Assembly (NCBI GenBank): GCA_004292755.1
Contig: RDXE01000031.1
Location: 27,727 to 91,726, forward strand
Length of the DNA stretch: 64,000 nucleotides
DNA from: Alphaproteobacteria bacterium
Lineage (GTDB): Bacteria; Pseudomonadota; Alphaproteobacteria; Elsterales; Elsteraceae
Direction of reading: 5' to 3'
The position numbers and the translations under genes are program-made. The notes under the pieces were generated by a model that saw only the letters and a program-made list of their open reading frames with translations, did no database searches and had not been told where the DNA came from. This document shows positions 8,894 to 17,903 of the stretch, one piece after another; positions within the stretch are counted from its first letter, which is position 1, and every line of letters begins with the position of its first letter.

Positions 8894-9748
8894 GTGCCGG
8901 GCACGGGGCTGGACTTCGATCTGCTGCGGAGCTTCGTCGCGGTTGTCGACAGTGGCGGCTTCACCCGCGCTGCGGAGCGGTTGAGGGTCAGCCAGTCGAC
9001 CATGTCCCTCCACATCCGCCGGTTGGAGGAGGCGCTGGGCCGCAGCGTGCTGGATCGCGGCCCGCAACTGGCACCGACCGCGGCGGGCGAAGTGCTGCTG
9101 GGCTATGCCCGTCAGATCCTGCGCCTTGTGGACGAGGCAGGCATGGCCTTGAAGGAGGGTGAGGTGGAGGGGCGCGTGCGCCTTGGCACGCCGGAAGACT
9201 TCGCGACATCCCACCTGCCCTCCGTGCTGGCGGCCTTTGCCCGCTCCCATCCGCGGGTTGCACTGGATGTCCGCTGTGACTTCACCCTAACCCTGCTGGA
9301 TGGCTTTGGCCGCGGTGAGTTTGACCTCGTGCTGGTCAAGCGCGAACCCCAGGGCCCAGGTGGCGGTGTTCCTGTGTGGCGGGAACCCTTGGTGTGGGTC
9401 GGCGTCGGGGACAGCCTGTTACCGCGAGACCAAGTCGTGCCTCTGGTCGCTGCCCCGCCGCCCGATGTCTACCGCAGCCGCGCGGTGGCGGCCCTGGAGG
9501 GGGTGGGCCGCGGCTGGCGGGTGGTCTACACCAGCCCCTCGCTTGCGGGCATTCAAGCCGCAGTGCGCGCGGGTCTGGGCGTCACCATCCTGCCACGCGG
9601 CCTGGTGCCAGAGGATTTCACCGTGCTGGGCCGCAGCCACGGCCTGCCCCCACTGCCCGACGCGGAAATCGCCCTGCTGCGCGCGCCTGCCCTCGCCCCC
9701 GCAGCCGAGCGGCTGGCAGAGCACCTGATGCGCAGCCTGAATTCGTAA
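8894..9748 (+). CDS. LysR-family transcriptional regulator
   Basis: This is a 284-residue protein with an N-terminal winged helix-turn-helix (LLRSFVAVVDSGGFTRAAER, then VSQSTMSLHIRRLEEALG) and a C-terminal LysR substrate-binding fold (VRLGTPEDFATSHLP, ending near ERLAEHLMRSL). It begins with GTG three bases after the esterase stop, so it may be read through with it. It has no obvious divergent target; regulated genes cannot be named. The family call is secure. Confidence 0.88.
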   Translation: MPGTGLDFDLLRSFVAVVDSGGFTRAAERLRVSQSTMSLHIRRLEEALGRSVLDRGPQLAPTAAGEVLLGYARQILRLVDEAGMALKEGEVEGRVRLGTPEDFATSHLPSVLAAFARSHPRVALDVRCDFTLTLLDGFGRGEFDLVLVKREPQGPGGGVPVWREPLVWVGVGDSLLPRDQVVPLVAAPPPDVYRSRAVAALEGVGRGWRVVYTSPSLAGIQAAVRAGLGVTILPRGLVPEDFTVLGRSHGLPPLPDAEIALLRAPALAPAAERLAEHLMRSLNS

Positions 9749-9822
9749 TCAACACTGGGTCGGATCAACCACGCTGAGACCAGCGCATCGCGCGCCGCCG
9801 TTGTTCCGGCAATCGCCCTCTC

Positions 9823-10212
9823 CTACCGAGCCGTTCGGCGGGTGGCGATGAACAGGGCGCTGCCAGCAAGCGCGATTGCCTGCAGGGCCAGCGCCAAAGG
9901 GCTGAGGCCAAGGGCGATCGACAGCGTGAACACTGCTATCATCGCCACATAGGCGGCCCGCTTGGCACCCGCAGGGATGGAGCGGTCCCGCTGCCACGCG
10001 GCGATCAGTGGGCCGAAGATACGGTGGGTGACCAGCCAGTGGTGCAGGCGTGGCGATGACTTGGCGAAGCAGAATGCCGCCAGCAACACAAACGGCGTGG
10101 TGGGCACCAGCGGCAACACCACGCCCGCCGCTCCGCAACCAACGGCCAGAAGACCAGAGCCAGTCCAGAACCACCGGCGCATGCCTGCTAGACCTGTTGT
10201 CACCCCAGGCAT
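9823..10212 (-). CDS. DUF454 (YbaN-like) inner membrane protein
   Basis: This protein of about 129 residues has the YbaN signature: GAAGVVLPLVPTTPFVLLAAFCFAKSSPR between two helices, then HRIFGPLIAAWQRDRSIPAGAK, then two further helices. The ATG at 10212 is chosen because GGGGGA lies five bases upstream; an internal ATG at 10182 also exists, and the frame extends to 10305 without homology. The function of the family is unknown. It stands alone between the LysR gene (convergent) and the S4 protein. Confidence 0.8.
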   Translation of the reverse strand: MPGVTTGLAGMRRWFWTGSGLLAVGCGAAGVVLPLVPTTPFVLLAAFCFAKSSPRLHHWLVTHRIFGPLIAAWQRDRSIPAGAKRAAYVAMIAVFTLSIALGLSPLALALQAIALAGSALFIATRRTAR

Positions 10213-10441
10213 CTCGTCCCCCGCACTCCCCCGCGACATCTCACCGCAGACGGTGGAGGATCGCAAGCAGGGAGATGGGCTGTCTTGACCGTCCTGTCCA
10301 GCCACCCATCAGCCGCCAGCGACGCCACAGTGCCGGAGGATTGCACCCCAAGGGTTGCGCCTGCCCATGGGGAGAACACCATCCCGATCCCGCGGTTTGC
10401 GGGCCGCCCACTGCACTAGGTTCGGGCACTTCGCCGGCCCG

Positions 10442-10735
10442 TCAGCTGGGGGGATCGGACGGCACCCGGCTCTCCTCCAGCCGTTCGTAACAGCTTTGCG
10501 CCTCGGGAGCGGGGCCGCGTCGGGTGGGCAGCGACAGGATGCGGATCACCTGGATGTGATTGGCCTGCGGGAAGGTCAGCACGTCGCCCACCCGCACGGG
10601 TGCGGCCGCCTTCTCCACCACCCGGCCCGAGACCCTGACGCGTCCGTCGCGGCACAGATCAGCGGCTGCCGCACGGGTTTTGAGAAAGCGCGCGTACCAG
10701 AGAAACAGATCAAGGCGCAGGCTGTCCGCGCTCAT
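10442..10735 (-). CDS. S4-domain RNA-binding protein (HslR-like)
   Basis: This is a 97-residue protein whose core LRLDLFLWYARFLKTRAAAADL...VRVSGRVVEKAAAPVRVGDVLTF is a typical S4 RNA-binding domain of the heat-shock protein 15 family. The ATG at 10735 overlaps the helicase stop by four bases (ATGA), which settles the start; the longer upstream frame is out-of-frame shadow of the helicase. It likely binds structured RNA such as ribosomal RNA. Helicase plus S4 protein forms a conserved alphaproteobacterial pair. Confidence 0.88.
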   Translation of the reverse strand: MSADSLRLDLFLWYARFLKTRAAAADLCRDGRVRVSGRVVEKAAAPVRVGDVLTFPQANHIQVIRILSLPTRRGPAPEAQSCYERLEESRVPSDPPS

Positions 10736-13236
10736 CGTGCGCGCAATCCTGGCATGCGAAGCCCCGCCAGGGCCGCGAACGGGCTGTCTGGATTGGCTGG
10801 CGCCGTGGCGGTGCGGCTGCGTCGGCGGACAAGACGCCCCGTGCCTTCGCCCCGGCGCGGTCGATAGCCAAGGGCTGCCAGCACCGCTGGCACCTCCGCG
10901 ATCTCGCACCCCGCCAACCCAGCAAGGCGGGCTGGGTCGGAAGTGGCCTCGCCAGCCTGCTCCGCGGCCGTCTTGGCGTCTTGGCGCACTGCCTGGGCAA
11001 GGGCCTCCAGCCGGTCAACCCGCATTGCCATGGGCCCGACGCACCGATACCCCACCAGACGGTACCATGCCTCGGGTAGGGCAGGATCGCGGCGCACGAC
11101 GATGGCCTCCGGCGGCAGAGGCGGGGCGATGTCCAGCCAGACTGCCGCCAGCAGTGATTTCAGTGCCACCGCCTCCGCACTCAGTTGCGAGGCGACATAG
11201 ATCACCTCCCGCCCGAAACGGACGTCCAGGCGGGACAAAGCCGCACGGTCGGCGGCCTCCATCTCCATTGGCCCTGCTGCGGCAACATCAAGGGTGCCGA
11301 GTGCCTCGACCAGTTGATGGGCCACGCCACGGGCAACCCCGCCCAACCTCGCCGCTGCAATTTCGCGCAGGTCACCACACCAGCCATCAATCAGACGACG
11401 AACCCAACCGGTCAGGTGGCGCTGCACCCGCTCGGCATCGGTGGGCCGCATCAAGTCGGCTGGAATGGGCTGCACGCGCGGCGCCAAGGGCGAGGGGCCA
11501 GCGAGCAGACGGGCGACGGGCCAGCGGTCCTCCCCCTGACACCACACCAGAGTCCCATCGGGCAGCAGCCTGACCCCCTCGTCGGGAGTGCTCAGCAGGG
11601 CAGCCACGCGGCGCGCGATCTCTGGCCCCAGCGTGCGGCGGGCTGCGGCCAGAAGGGGCCGGGCCGCCTCGCGATCCCCAACAATGTCAGGCTCGAACTG
11701 AAACCCTGCCAGCCGCCCCACGGGGTGACCTTCCACCACCACGGCACCATCGGCAGCCACACCGGCCAGCAGTTCGGCTTGATCGGCCAAGCGACGGATC
11801 AAGAACGCACCGCGCCGATCGACAAAGCGCTGGGTCAGACGCTCATGCAGCGCATCGGACAGCTTATCCTCAATCTCCCGCGCCTGGGCGGCAAAGCGAT
11901 CGGCCGTTGGCAGCCAATCGGGTCGGTGGGACACATAGGTCCAGGTGCGCACATGGGCGAGACGGGCCGACAGCGTGTCAATATCGCCATCGGTGCGATC
12001 CAGCCGGGCGAGGGCACCGGCCACCCAATCGGCTGGCAACCGTCCCGACGGCCCGGTGAGATGGAGGAAGATTTGCTTGATCAGGCCCAGATGGGTGTCT
12101 GACAGGGTTTTGCGGAAGTCTGGGATCTGGCACGCCTCCCACAGCAGGCTGACGGCCGTGCGGCCTTGCGCGCGGGCAGTCACCTCCTCCTGCCGGGCCA
12201 GCAGGGAGAGCACGCGATGATCCTCCGCGTCACGCTTGCGGTGCAGAAACCGCAACGGCGGCGGTTGATCCAGGCTGCGCAACAGCGCCGGGACGGAGCG
12301 AAAATCCAGCTCAGCCGAGCGCCAGAAAATCTCCGTCACCGGTGGAAAACTGTGCGCCTCCACCTGCTCCACAATCTCAGCATCCAGTTGGCCCGCCTCT
12401 GGCGTGGTGCCGAAGGTGCCATCATTCTGATGGCGACCCGCCCGCCCGGCGATCTGGGCGACTTCAGCCGCGGTTAGCCGCCGCGGCCCACGACCATCGA
12501 ACTTGGTCAGTCGAGCGAAGGCGACATGGTCCAGGCTCATGTTCAGGCCCATGCCGATTGCATCAGTGGCAACCAGAAAGTCCACCTCGCCCGATTGATA
12601 CAGCGCCACCTGGGCGTTGCGCGCGCGCGGGCTGAGCGCCCCCATCACCACTGCACAACCGCCGCGGGAGCGGCGCATCAGTTCGGCAATCTCATACACC
12701 TCCGCCGCTGAGAAGGCGACCACTGCGCTGCGCCGCGGCAGGCGCGATAGTTTTTTGGAGCCCGCAAAGCTTAAGGTAGAAAACCGTGGCCGCTGCACCA
12801 CCTCCAACCCTGGAATCAAGGCGCGCAGAATGGGTGCCACCGTGTCAGAGCCGAGCAACATGGTTTCCGACATGCCACGGGCGCGCAACACGCGGTCGGT
12901 GAAGATGTGGCCGCGCTCCCCATCCGCGATCAACTGCACTTCATCGACGGCAAGGAACTCAACCAGCCGGGTGACTGGCATCGATTCGACTGTGCAGATG
13001 AAGTAGCGCGCTGTGGGCGGGTGGATTCGCTCCTCCCCCGTGATCAGGGCGACGGCAGCTGGCCCTTTTTTCTGCACAACGCGGTCGTAGTTCTCCCGCG
13101 CCAAGAGGCGCAGCGGGAATCCAATCATGCCGGAGGCGTGGCCCATCATGCGCTCTAGCGCTAGGTGGGTCTTGCCGGTGTTGGTCGGGCCGAGCACGGC
13201 CGTGACACGCCGTTCCATCGCGTGATCAGTTTGCAT
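10732..13236 (-). CDS. Suv3-like DEVQ-box RNA helicase
   Basis: This 834-residue SF2 helicase has Walker A GPTNTGKT (16-23), DEVQ box (98-101), and a motif VI-type QIAGRAGRH. The arrangement and the segment MIGFPLRLLARENYDRV match mitochondrial SUV3 and its alphaproteobacterial relatives. The long C-terminal half (about 450-834) holds the helical wing domains and a basic tail near RPRRGEGTGRLVRRRSR. It is expected to unwind RNA during decay or maturation. The S4 gene follows with ATGA overlap. The start at 13236 is an ATG; MERR at residue 7 is an alternative. Confidence 0.88.
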   Translation of the reverse strand: MQTDHAMERRVTAVLGPTNTGKTHLALERMMGHASGMIGFPLRLLARENYDRVVQKKGPAAVALITGEERIHPPTARYFICTVESMPVTRLVEFLAVDEVQLIADGERGHIFTDRVLRARGMSETMLLGSDTVAPILRALIPGLEVVQRPRFSTLSFAGSKKLSRLPRRSAVVAFSAAEVYEIAELMRRSRGGCAVVMGALSPRARNAQVALYQSGEVDFLVATDAIGMGLNMSLDHVAFARLTKFDGRGPRRLTAAEVAQIAGRAGRHQNDGTFGTTPEAGQLDAEIVEQVEAHSFPPVTEIFWRSAELDFRSVPALLRSLDQPPPLRFLHRKRDAEDHRVLSLLARQEEVTARAQGRTAVSLLWEACQIPDFRKTLSDTHLGLIKQIFLHLTGPSGRLPADWVAGALARLDRTDGDIDTLSARLAHVRTWTYVSHRPDWLPTADRFAAQAREIEDKLSDALHERLTQRFVDRRGAFLIRRLADQAELLAGVAADGAVVVEGHPVGRLAGFQFEPDIVGDREAARPLLAAARRTLGPEIARRVAALLSTPDEGVRLLPDGTLVWCQGEDRWPVARLLAGPSPLAPRVQPIPADLMRPTDAERVQRHLTGWVRRLIDGWCGDLREIAAARLGGVARGVAHQLVEALGTLDVAAAGPMEMEAADRAALSRLDVRFGREVIYVASQLSAEAVALKSLLAAVWLDIAPPLPPEAIVVRRDPALPEAWYRLVGYRCVGPMAMRVDRLEALAQAVRQDAKTAAEQAGEATSDPARLAGLAGCEIAEVPAVLAALGYRPRRGEGTGRLVRRRSRTATAPANPDSPFAALAGLRMPGLRAR

Positions 13237-13329
13237 TGCAGCGCGGCCAGGGCAAGGGGAAGCTCGCCATCAATCCGCCGCACCGCCCTGGCGATGCTGA
13301 CCTCGCCCACCACAAGGAGCCCAGCACCC

Positions 13330-13674
13330 ATGCAGACCCACCTGCTCGCCGCTGTCACCGCCCTCTGCCTCGCCGCCCCTCTGGTGGAGGCAAGTGCCCA
13401 GCAACGCCCCGCCGGGTCGGAAAGCGTTGAGGTAACGGTGCGCAACATGGAAGCCGCGATCAACCGCTTGAACCAGATGCGCGACAACCCGAAGGCGGCC
13501 CAAGCGGCCCTGGTGCTGCAACTGCTGCGCGGTGCCGGCCGCCCCGGCCCAGCCGAGAATGGCCGCTCCCGCCTCGACTACCGAATCGACGTCGCCCCCG
13601 ATGGCCGGGTGTTGGTCAACGATGTCGATGTCAATGCCCTGATCGACACCATCAATCGGATGCAACGTCGATGA
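13330..13674 (+). CDS. Small exported protein of unknown function
   Basis: This is a 114-residue protein. The ATG at 13330 is supported by AAGGAG at 13314-13319 and opens a clear signal peptide (LLAAVTALCLAAPLVEASA). The mature part is about 90 residues, helical and hydrophilic (MEAAINRLNQMRDNPKAAQ), ending with VLVNDVDVNALIDTINRMQRR. No domain is recognised. It is divergent from the helicase, with 93 bases between starts. The longer upstream frame is shadow of the helicase N-terminus. Confidence 0.6.
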   Translation: MQTHLLAAVTALCLAAPLVEASAQQRPAGSESVEVTVRNMEAAINRLNQMRDNPKAAQAALVLQLLRGAGRPGPAENGRSRLDYRIDVAPDGRVLVNDVDVNALIDTINRMQRR

Positions 13675-13864
13675 TCAGTACCAGAGCGGCATCTTCAAAA
13701 TTGAGGTGAGAATTTTTGATTAATTTCCATATTCTTGATGTGATTGCGCTAGACAGGCGCTGTTGATTCGCGAACGCTCTACTTGTCAGCGGCCACACGG
13801 CGTTGGCGGGCTTTGTGACCCGCTGAGGCCTGTCGGTCAGCCACTGCAAGCAAGTGGACCGGCA

Positions 13865-14971
13865 ATGAGCAACGAAGACGCACCCGGGCAAGCCAACAGC
13901 GGCGCCAATCGCCGGACGTCGGACGCGGCAGCAAAGCCGCGACCCGCGCAGCCAACAAAGTCGTCGCCGTCGGGCCGCGTGCCAAGGATCACCTTGGACG
14001 AGTTGATGCGGCGCTTGGCCGACCCGGAGGTCGACTTCAACAGTCTGGAACCTTACCTCGTCGCTGAGCGCAACCCCCGCCTCGGTCTGGCACCCATCCT
14101 GCGCGAGAACCGGAACACCGTGATCTCGGAGGGAGATATCTCTGGAGCCCTCGGTGAAGCGCGGGCGCGCGGCGATATCGGTATGGGGTTCCTCAATGAC
14201 ATCGCCCGCGGTCGCCGCCGCGTGCAGTTTGAACGCGCCCAGCGGTTCGGCAAGAAGCGACCAGTGTTGCTGGCAGAGGGCGACTCCTGGTTTCAATATC
14301 CGATGCGTCTTAAAGATGTGGTCGACCATTTGAGTGATGACTTCAGCATCTTCTGCATTAGTGCGGCTGGTGCAGAATTGAAAACGATGGTTGATACACA
14401 CGAATATCGCGACTACCTAATCCGCCTTGCCAAAGACACCGCTGTCACGGCGATGATTTTCTCCGGTGGTGGTAACGATGTTGCAGGAGAAGAACTCAAA
14501 GAGTTGTTGATCGACTATAATCCAAGGCTGAAACCACACGAACACATCAAGACCGAGGTGTGGCAGCGCAAGCGGGACGATATTCGTCATGCCTATCGTC
14601 GCATCTTCACCACGGTTCACGAAGTGATCCCAAAGCTCCCCATCCTGGTTCACGGCTACGATTATGGCAATCCGTTGCCGGATCAGGTGTCTGTGTGGCC
14701 CGTTGACGGCTGGCTGGGCGAGCCAATGCGCGCACGCGGAATCCCGGATGGGGATGTCCAACGCCAGATCGTTGCCGCTCTGATTGATGACTTCAACGAG
14801 TTGCTCGCCGGGTTGGCCGGGGGCAATCGCAGGGGCGGCCTCAGCCCGCACGTGTTTTACGTCGATAACCGAGGTGTGGTGAAGGACCGCTGGTTCGATG
14901 AACTGCACCCCGATGATGACGGATACGGCGCCGTCGCCCACCAGTTCCGCACCGTGCTGAAAACGCTGTAG
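13865..14971 (+). CDS. SGNH/GDSL-type hydrolase, cytoplasmic, first gene of unusual pair
   Basis: This 368-residue protein has a disordered, proline/serine-rich N-terminus (1-40), a short helical region with ITLDELMRRLADPEVDF and VISEGDISGALGEARARGD, then an SGNH core. That core shows block I PVLLAEGDSWFQYP (Ser about 141), Gly in ISAAGAEL, block III FSGGGNDVAG (Asn about 204), and block V FDELHPDDDGYG (Asp about 345, His about 348). No signal peptide is visible, unusual for a lipase/esterase. The upstream 190 bases are AT-rich and probably carry the promoter. The next gene starts 40 bases downstream on the same strand and encodes a protease/hydrolase fusion. Substrate unknown. Confidence 0.75.
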   Translation: MSNEDAPGQANSGANRRTSDAAAKPRPAQPTKSSPSGRVPRITLDELMRRLADPEVDFNSLEPYLVAERNPRLGLAPILRENRNTVISEGDISGALGEARARGDIGMGFLNDIARGRRRVQFERAQRFGKKRPVLLAEGDSWFQYPMRLKDVVDHLSDDFSIFCISAAGAELKTMVDTHEYRDYLIRLAKDTAVTAMIFSGGGNDVAGEELKELLIDYNPRLKPHEHIKTEVWQRKRDDIRHAYRRIFTTVHEVIPKLPILVHGYDYGNPLPDQVSVWPVDGWLGEPMRARGIPDGDVQRQIVAALIDDFNELLAGLAGGNRRGGLSPHVFYVDNRGVVKDRWFDELHPDDDGYGAVAHQFRTVLKTL

Positions 14972-15011
14972 GCCACACCGCAAAAAGAGGGGCGCTGCGT
15001 GCGCTGACGCC

Positions 15012-17066
15012 ATGACCGCATCAACCTCACGCCGACCCAATCCTGCCCGCCCTGCCGAGCGCGCTAACCGCACCCGTGTGGCCGAAGCGATGACCGCGCG
15101 GTTCGCAACGGATGCTGAACACAGCAGCACCAAGGGCCGCATCCAAGGCGTCGTCCTGAATGTCCGGCCCGATCCCGTTGATTTCCGCGATTTATTCTAT
15201 CAAGCATCACTGGTCGATCTGCCGACGCAGATACTGCCGCCGAGCCTTGCAGCCATTGGGCTGGAGGTGCGCAATCAGGGTACGGAGGGCAGTTGTACCG
15301 GGCAAGCTCTGGCGGCTGTCATTGACCTGCAAAACATCCATCGTTTTCAAGCCGGTGCGGCGGTGCCGCGCCAAGTCAGCGCACGGATGTTGTATGAAAG
15401 CGCGCGGCTGTTTGATGAATTCCCCGATGATGGGATCGTCGGCTCCAGCGCGCGCGGCGCAATCAAGGGCTTCTTCAATCGCGGGGTGTGCGGCAGCGAC
15501 TTAGCACCCTACTTTCCCGGCGACCTCACCTGGACCTTGACGGTCGAACAAGCCAAGGCCGCTCGCTCTGTTGCCCTCGGGGCATATTTCCGTCTGTCCC
15601 ATGTGCTGAACGACTATCATGCCGCGCTGGCGGAGACCAAGGCACTGTTCTGCACCACCATGGTCCATGATGGCTGGTCGCACGAGTCTGTCGCACGCAA
15701 TGGCAATGTAATCCGTGCCCCGAGCGGTGACCCCAAACAAGCCACCCTGCAAGGCGCTCACGCCGTTGCCATTGTCGGTTACACGCCTGAAGGGTTCATC
15801 GTCTTGAACAGTTGGGGATCAGGCTGGGGTGGAGCGCCCCAGCCTGGCATGGCGCTGTGGCCCTATGCCGACTGGGCGGAGACCGTGCTGGATGCCTGGG
15901 TGCTGCGCTTGCAGGTACCAACAACCCTGCCGTCAGGCTTCGTTGGCGGCCATTTGGCCTCTCGCGGTTCAGGTAAGCGCAGCAGTGATGCCACTGATCG
16001 CGCCAGAGCACCGCTGGTGAGCGAGGTGCTGGGCCATGTGATTAATGTCAAAGATGGCTTGTTCCAGACACGCACGCGCTATGGCACCTCGCTCGAGACC
16101 CTCAAGGAAACCGCAGACCTGCTGCAAAGTAAGATCAAAGATACGCCAAGACACTACAATCATCTGCTGTTCTTTGCCCATGGGGGGCTGAACAACGCCA
16201 ATCGAGCCGCGGAGCGGGCTTCGGCATTGATCCCTGCTTTTAAGCGCAACGGCATTTACCCAATGTTTTACCTGTGGAACACAGGATTGCTGTCTAGTCT
16301 GATGGACGTGCTGAGCGGGTTGTTCCAAAGCCAGCTGACGCGCGCCCAGGGCATCACCAGCGATCCGACCGATGCCCTTCTAGAAGCGGCCGCTCGCACG
16401 GCTGTACGACCGATTTGGCGCGAGATCAAAGCCGATGCTCAGCGCAGCTTTGCCAGCGACGGCAATGGTGGCGCGGCGTGGGACGCAACCAAGGTCTTGG
16501 CCGAGGCTGTCGCCCCGAGCCATCCCAACGGCTTGAAAATTCATCTCGTTGGGATGAGTGCTGGAGCGATCTTCTTGGGCGAACTGTTGGCGCGCGCCCG
16601 ACGTGAGGGGCATGCGCTGGCCAACGCGATTGCCAGCGTCAGCCTGTTTGCACCGGCCTGCACCCAGGCGTTCTTTGACAAGCACTGGACGCCCCTGGTG
16701 AGAACCGGCACCGACATCGCGCTTTACAACATGACCGATCAGGCCGAACAGGACGATACCGTTGGGGCGCTTTATCGCAAGTCGCTGCTCTACCTCGTTT
16801 CCAACGCGCTGGAAGAGGTGGATGGCGCACCGCTCACAGGCATGGCGAAGCATGCCAAGCAGCGCCGTGGCGTCACCCTCCACTACACACAGGGCGAAAA
16901 GACTGTTCCGACCTTCCCCAAATCCCTCGGCAGCACCGACAATCATGGCGGGTTCGACAATGATCCCGCGATCATGAACCACATGCTGGCACGGGTGCTT
17001 GGCTCAACCCCGGAAACGCTGCGCCACACCGGCTTCAGCCAGGACGAGTTGGCAGGTGGCTTCTAA
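15012..17066 (+). CDS. Papain-like (C1A) protease fused to alpha/beta-hydrolase
   Basis: This is a 684-residue two-enzyme protein. Residues about 80-300 match papain-fold peptidases: oxyanion Gln89 and nucleophile Cys95 in VRNQGTEGSCTGQA, His250 in GAHAVAIVGY, and Asn266 in LNSWGSGWG. Residues about 380-684 look like an alpha/beta hydrolase: an HLLFFAHGGL strand-turn with oxyanion HG, nucleophile elbow GMSAG (Ser516) in LVGMSAGAIFLGELL, and a late His in TDNHGGFDND. There is no signal peptide or pro-region. It lies 40 bases after the SGNH gene and ends tail-to-tail with the next gene (three bases between stops). The fusion could process a protein and an ester substrate together. Both active sites appear intact; biological role unknown. 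Confidence 0.75.
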   Translation: MTASTSRRPNPARPAERANRTRVAEAMTARFATDAEHSSTKGRIQGVVLNVRPDPVDFRDLFYQASLVDLPTQILPPSLAAIGLEVRNQGTEGSCTGQALAAVIDLQNIHRFQAGAAVPRQVSARMLYESARLFDEFPDDGIVGSSARGAIKGFFNRGVCGSDLAPYFPGDLTWTLTVEQAKAARSVALGAYFRLSHVLNDYHAALAETKALFCTTMVHDGWSHESVARNGNVIRAPSGDPKQATLQGAHAVAIVGYTPEGFIVLNSWGSGWGGAPQPGMALWPYADWAETVLDAWVLRLQVPTTLPSGFVGGHLASRGSGKRSSDATDRARAPLVSEVLGHVINVKDGLFQTRTRYGTSLETLKETADLLQSKIKDTPRHYNHLLFFAHGGLNNANRAAERASALIPAFKRNGIYPMFYLWNTGLLSSLMDVLSGLFQSQLTRAQGITSDPTDALLEAAARTAVRPIWREIKADAQRSFASDGNGGAAWDATKVLAEAVAPSHPNGLKIHLVGMSAGAIFLGELLARARREGHALANAIASVSLFAPACTQAFFDKHWTPLVRTGTDIALYNMTDQAEQDDTVGALYRKSLLYLVSNALEEVDGAPLTGMAKHAKQRRGVTLHYTQGEKTVPTFPKSLGSTDNHGGFDNDPAIMNHMLARVLGSTPETLRHTGFSQDELAGGF

Positions 17067-17069
17067 TCC

Positions 17070-17903
17070 TTACCCAGCCGGGCACGCGCGCAAGAAGCGC
17101 TGGCCCAACGCGCGCAGGCCCGCCAGATCATAGCTAAGCCCGCGCGGCTCCTGACGCAGCACGCGGGCGAGGCACTGGGCGAGCGGCTGCTGGTCGGGCG
17201 GGTCGAGCATGGTGGCGGCGTCGAAGGTCACACGCTCCACCCGAGTTTGCCCATTGGCGGGATCAAGGCGGTGGCGCACCGTGCCGCCGCAGGCCATCGC
17301 GTGATCCTCAAAGCTGGCCTCGGTGATCCCAGTGGCATCGGGGGCTGCCAAACGGACCAATGCCAGCGGGGTGGCGGCGCGCACCTCCACCAGACCGGCA
17401 CTGTCACTCTCCAACTCTTCAATACCACCAAAACAGCGGCTGCCAGACGGGGTGACCCAGCGCCGCTCCAACACCCGCACACGCCGCTGATCCAGCTGTC
17501 GCTCAGCGATCGCGAGGCCAATGGTCTGCTGGCCTGCACCAGAGCCAGCAGCACTGGTGGTCGCCAGCACGGCCGTGACACCGCGCTGGGCGGGCTGTGC
17601 CTCCAGGGTGAAGGCACCAACCTCATCTTCTCGTGTCACGCCGACACACGTCCGAACGTCGCACGCCTCGCCAAACCACCGCCAAGCAACTGGCTGGCAG
17701 TCGTCCAGCACCACAAGACCGCGACGCGCCCGCTGCGCCACCGGGGCTGGCGGCTCGAAGGCAAGGTCCAACAGCAGGGCCACGCAATAGCCGTTGATGC
17801 GCTGACCACCGATGACCACGGTTGCCTCCGCCGCCGCCGCCCCGCGCAGCCCAGCCAGCATCAGCAGGACGGCAAGAAGCAGCAGCCGCGGCGGAACGAT
17901 CAT
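17070..17903 (-). CDS. Exported protein of unknown function
   Basis: This is a 277-residue protein. The ATG at 17903 overlaps the aminotransferase stop (ATGA), fixing the start; a longer frame to 18341 is only shadow of the aminotransferase. A signal peptide is evident (RLLLLAVLLMLAGLRGAAAAEA). The mature protein has several cysteines (NGYCVALLLDL, LDDCQPVAW, ACDVRTCVGV, GSRCFGG, AMACGG, QCLAR), suggesting disulfides in the periplasm. No domain is recognised. It is co-transcribed with the aminotransferase. Confidence 0.6.
   Translation of the reverse strand: MIVPPRLLLLAVLLMLAGLRGAAAAEATVVIGGQRINGYCVALLLDLAFEPPAPVAQRARRGLVVLDDCQPVAWRWFGEACDVRTCVGVTREDEVGAFTLEAQPAQRGVTAVLATTSAAGSGAGQQTIGLAIAERQLDQRRVRVLERRWVTPSGSRCFGGIEELESDSAGLVEVRAATPLALVRLAAPDATGITEASFEDHAMACGGTVRHRLDPANGQTRVERVTFDAATMLDPPDQQPLAQCLARVLRQEPRGLSYDLAGLRALGQRFLRACPAG

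Noticed and set aside
10213..10441. fdxA/carD genes often found after the S4 protein
   Set aside because: No ferredoxin or CarD-like frame lies here; the DUF454 gene follows instead.
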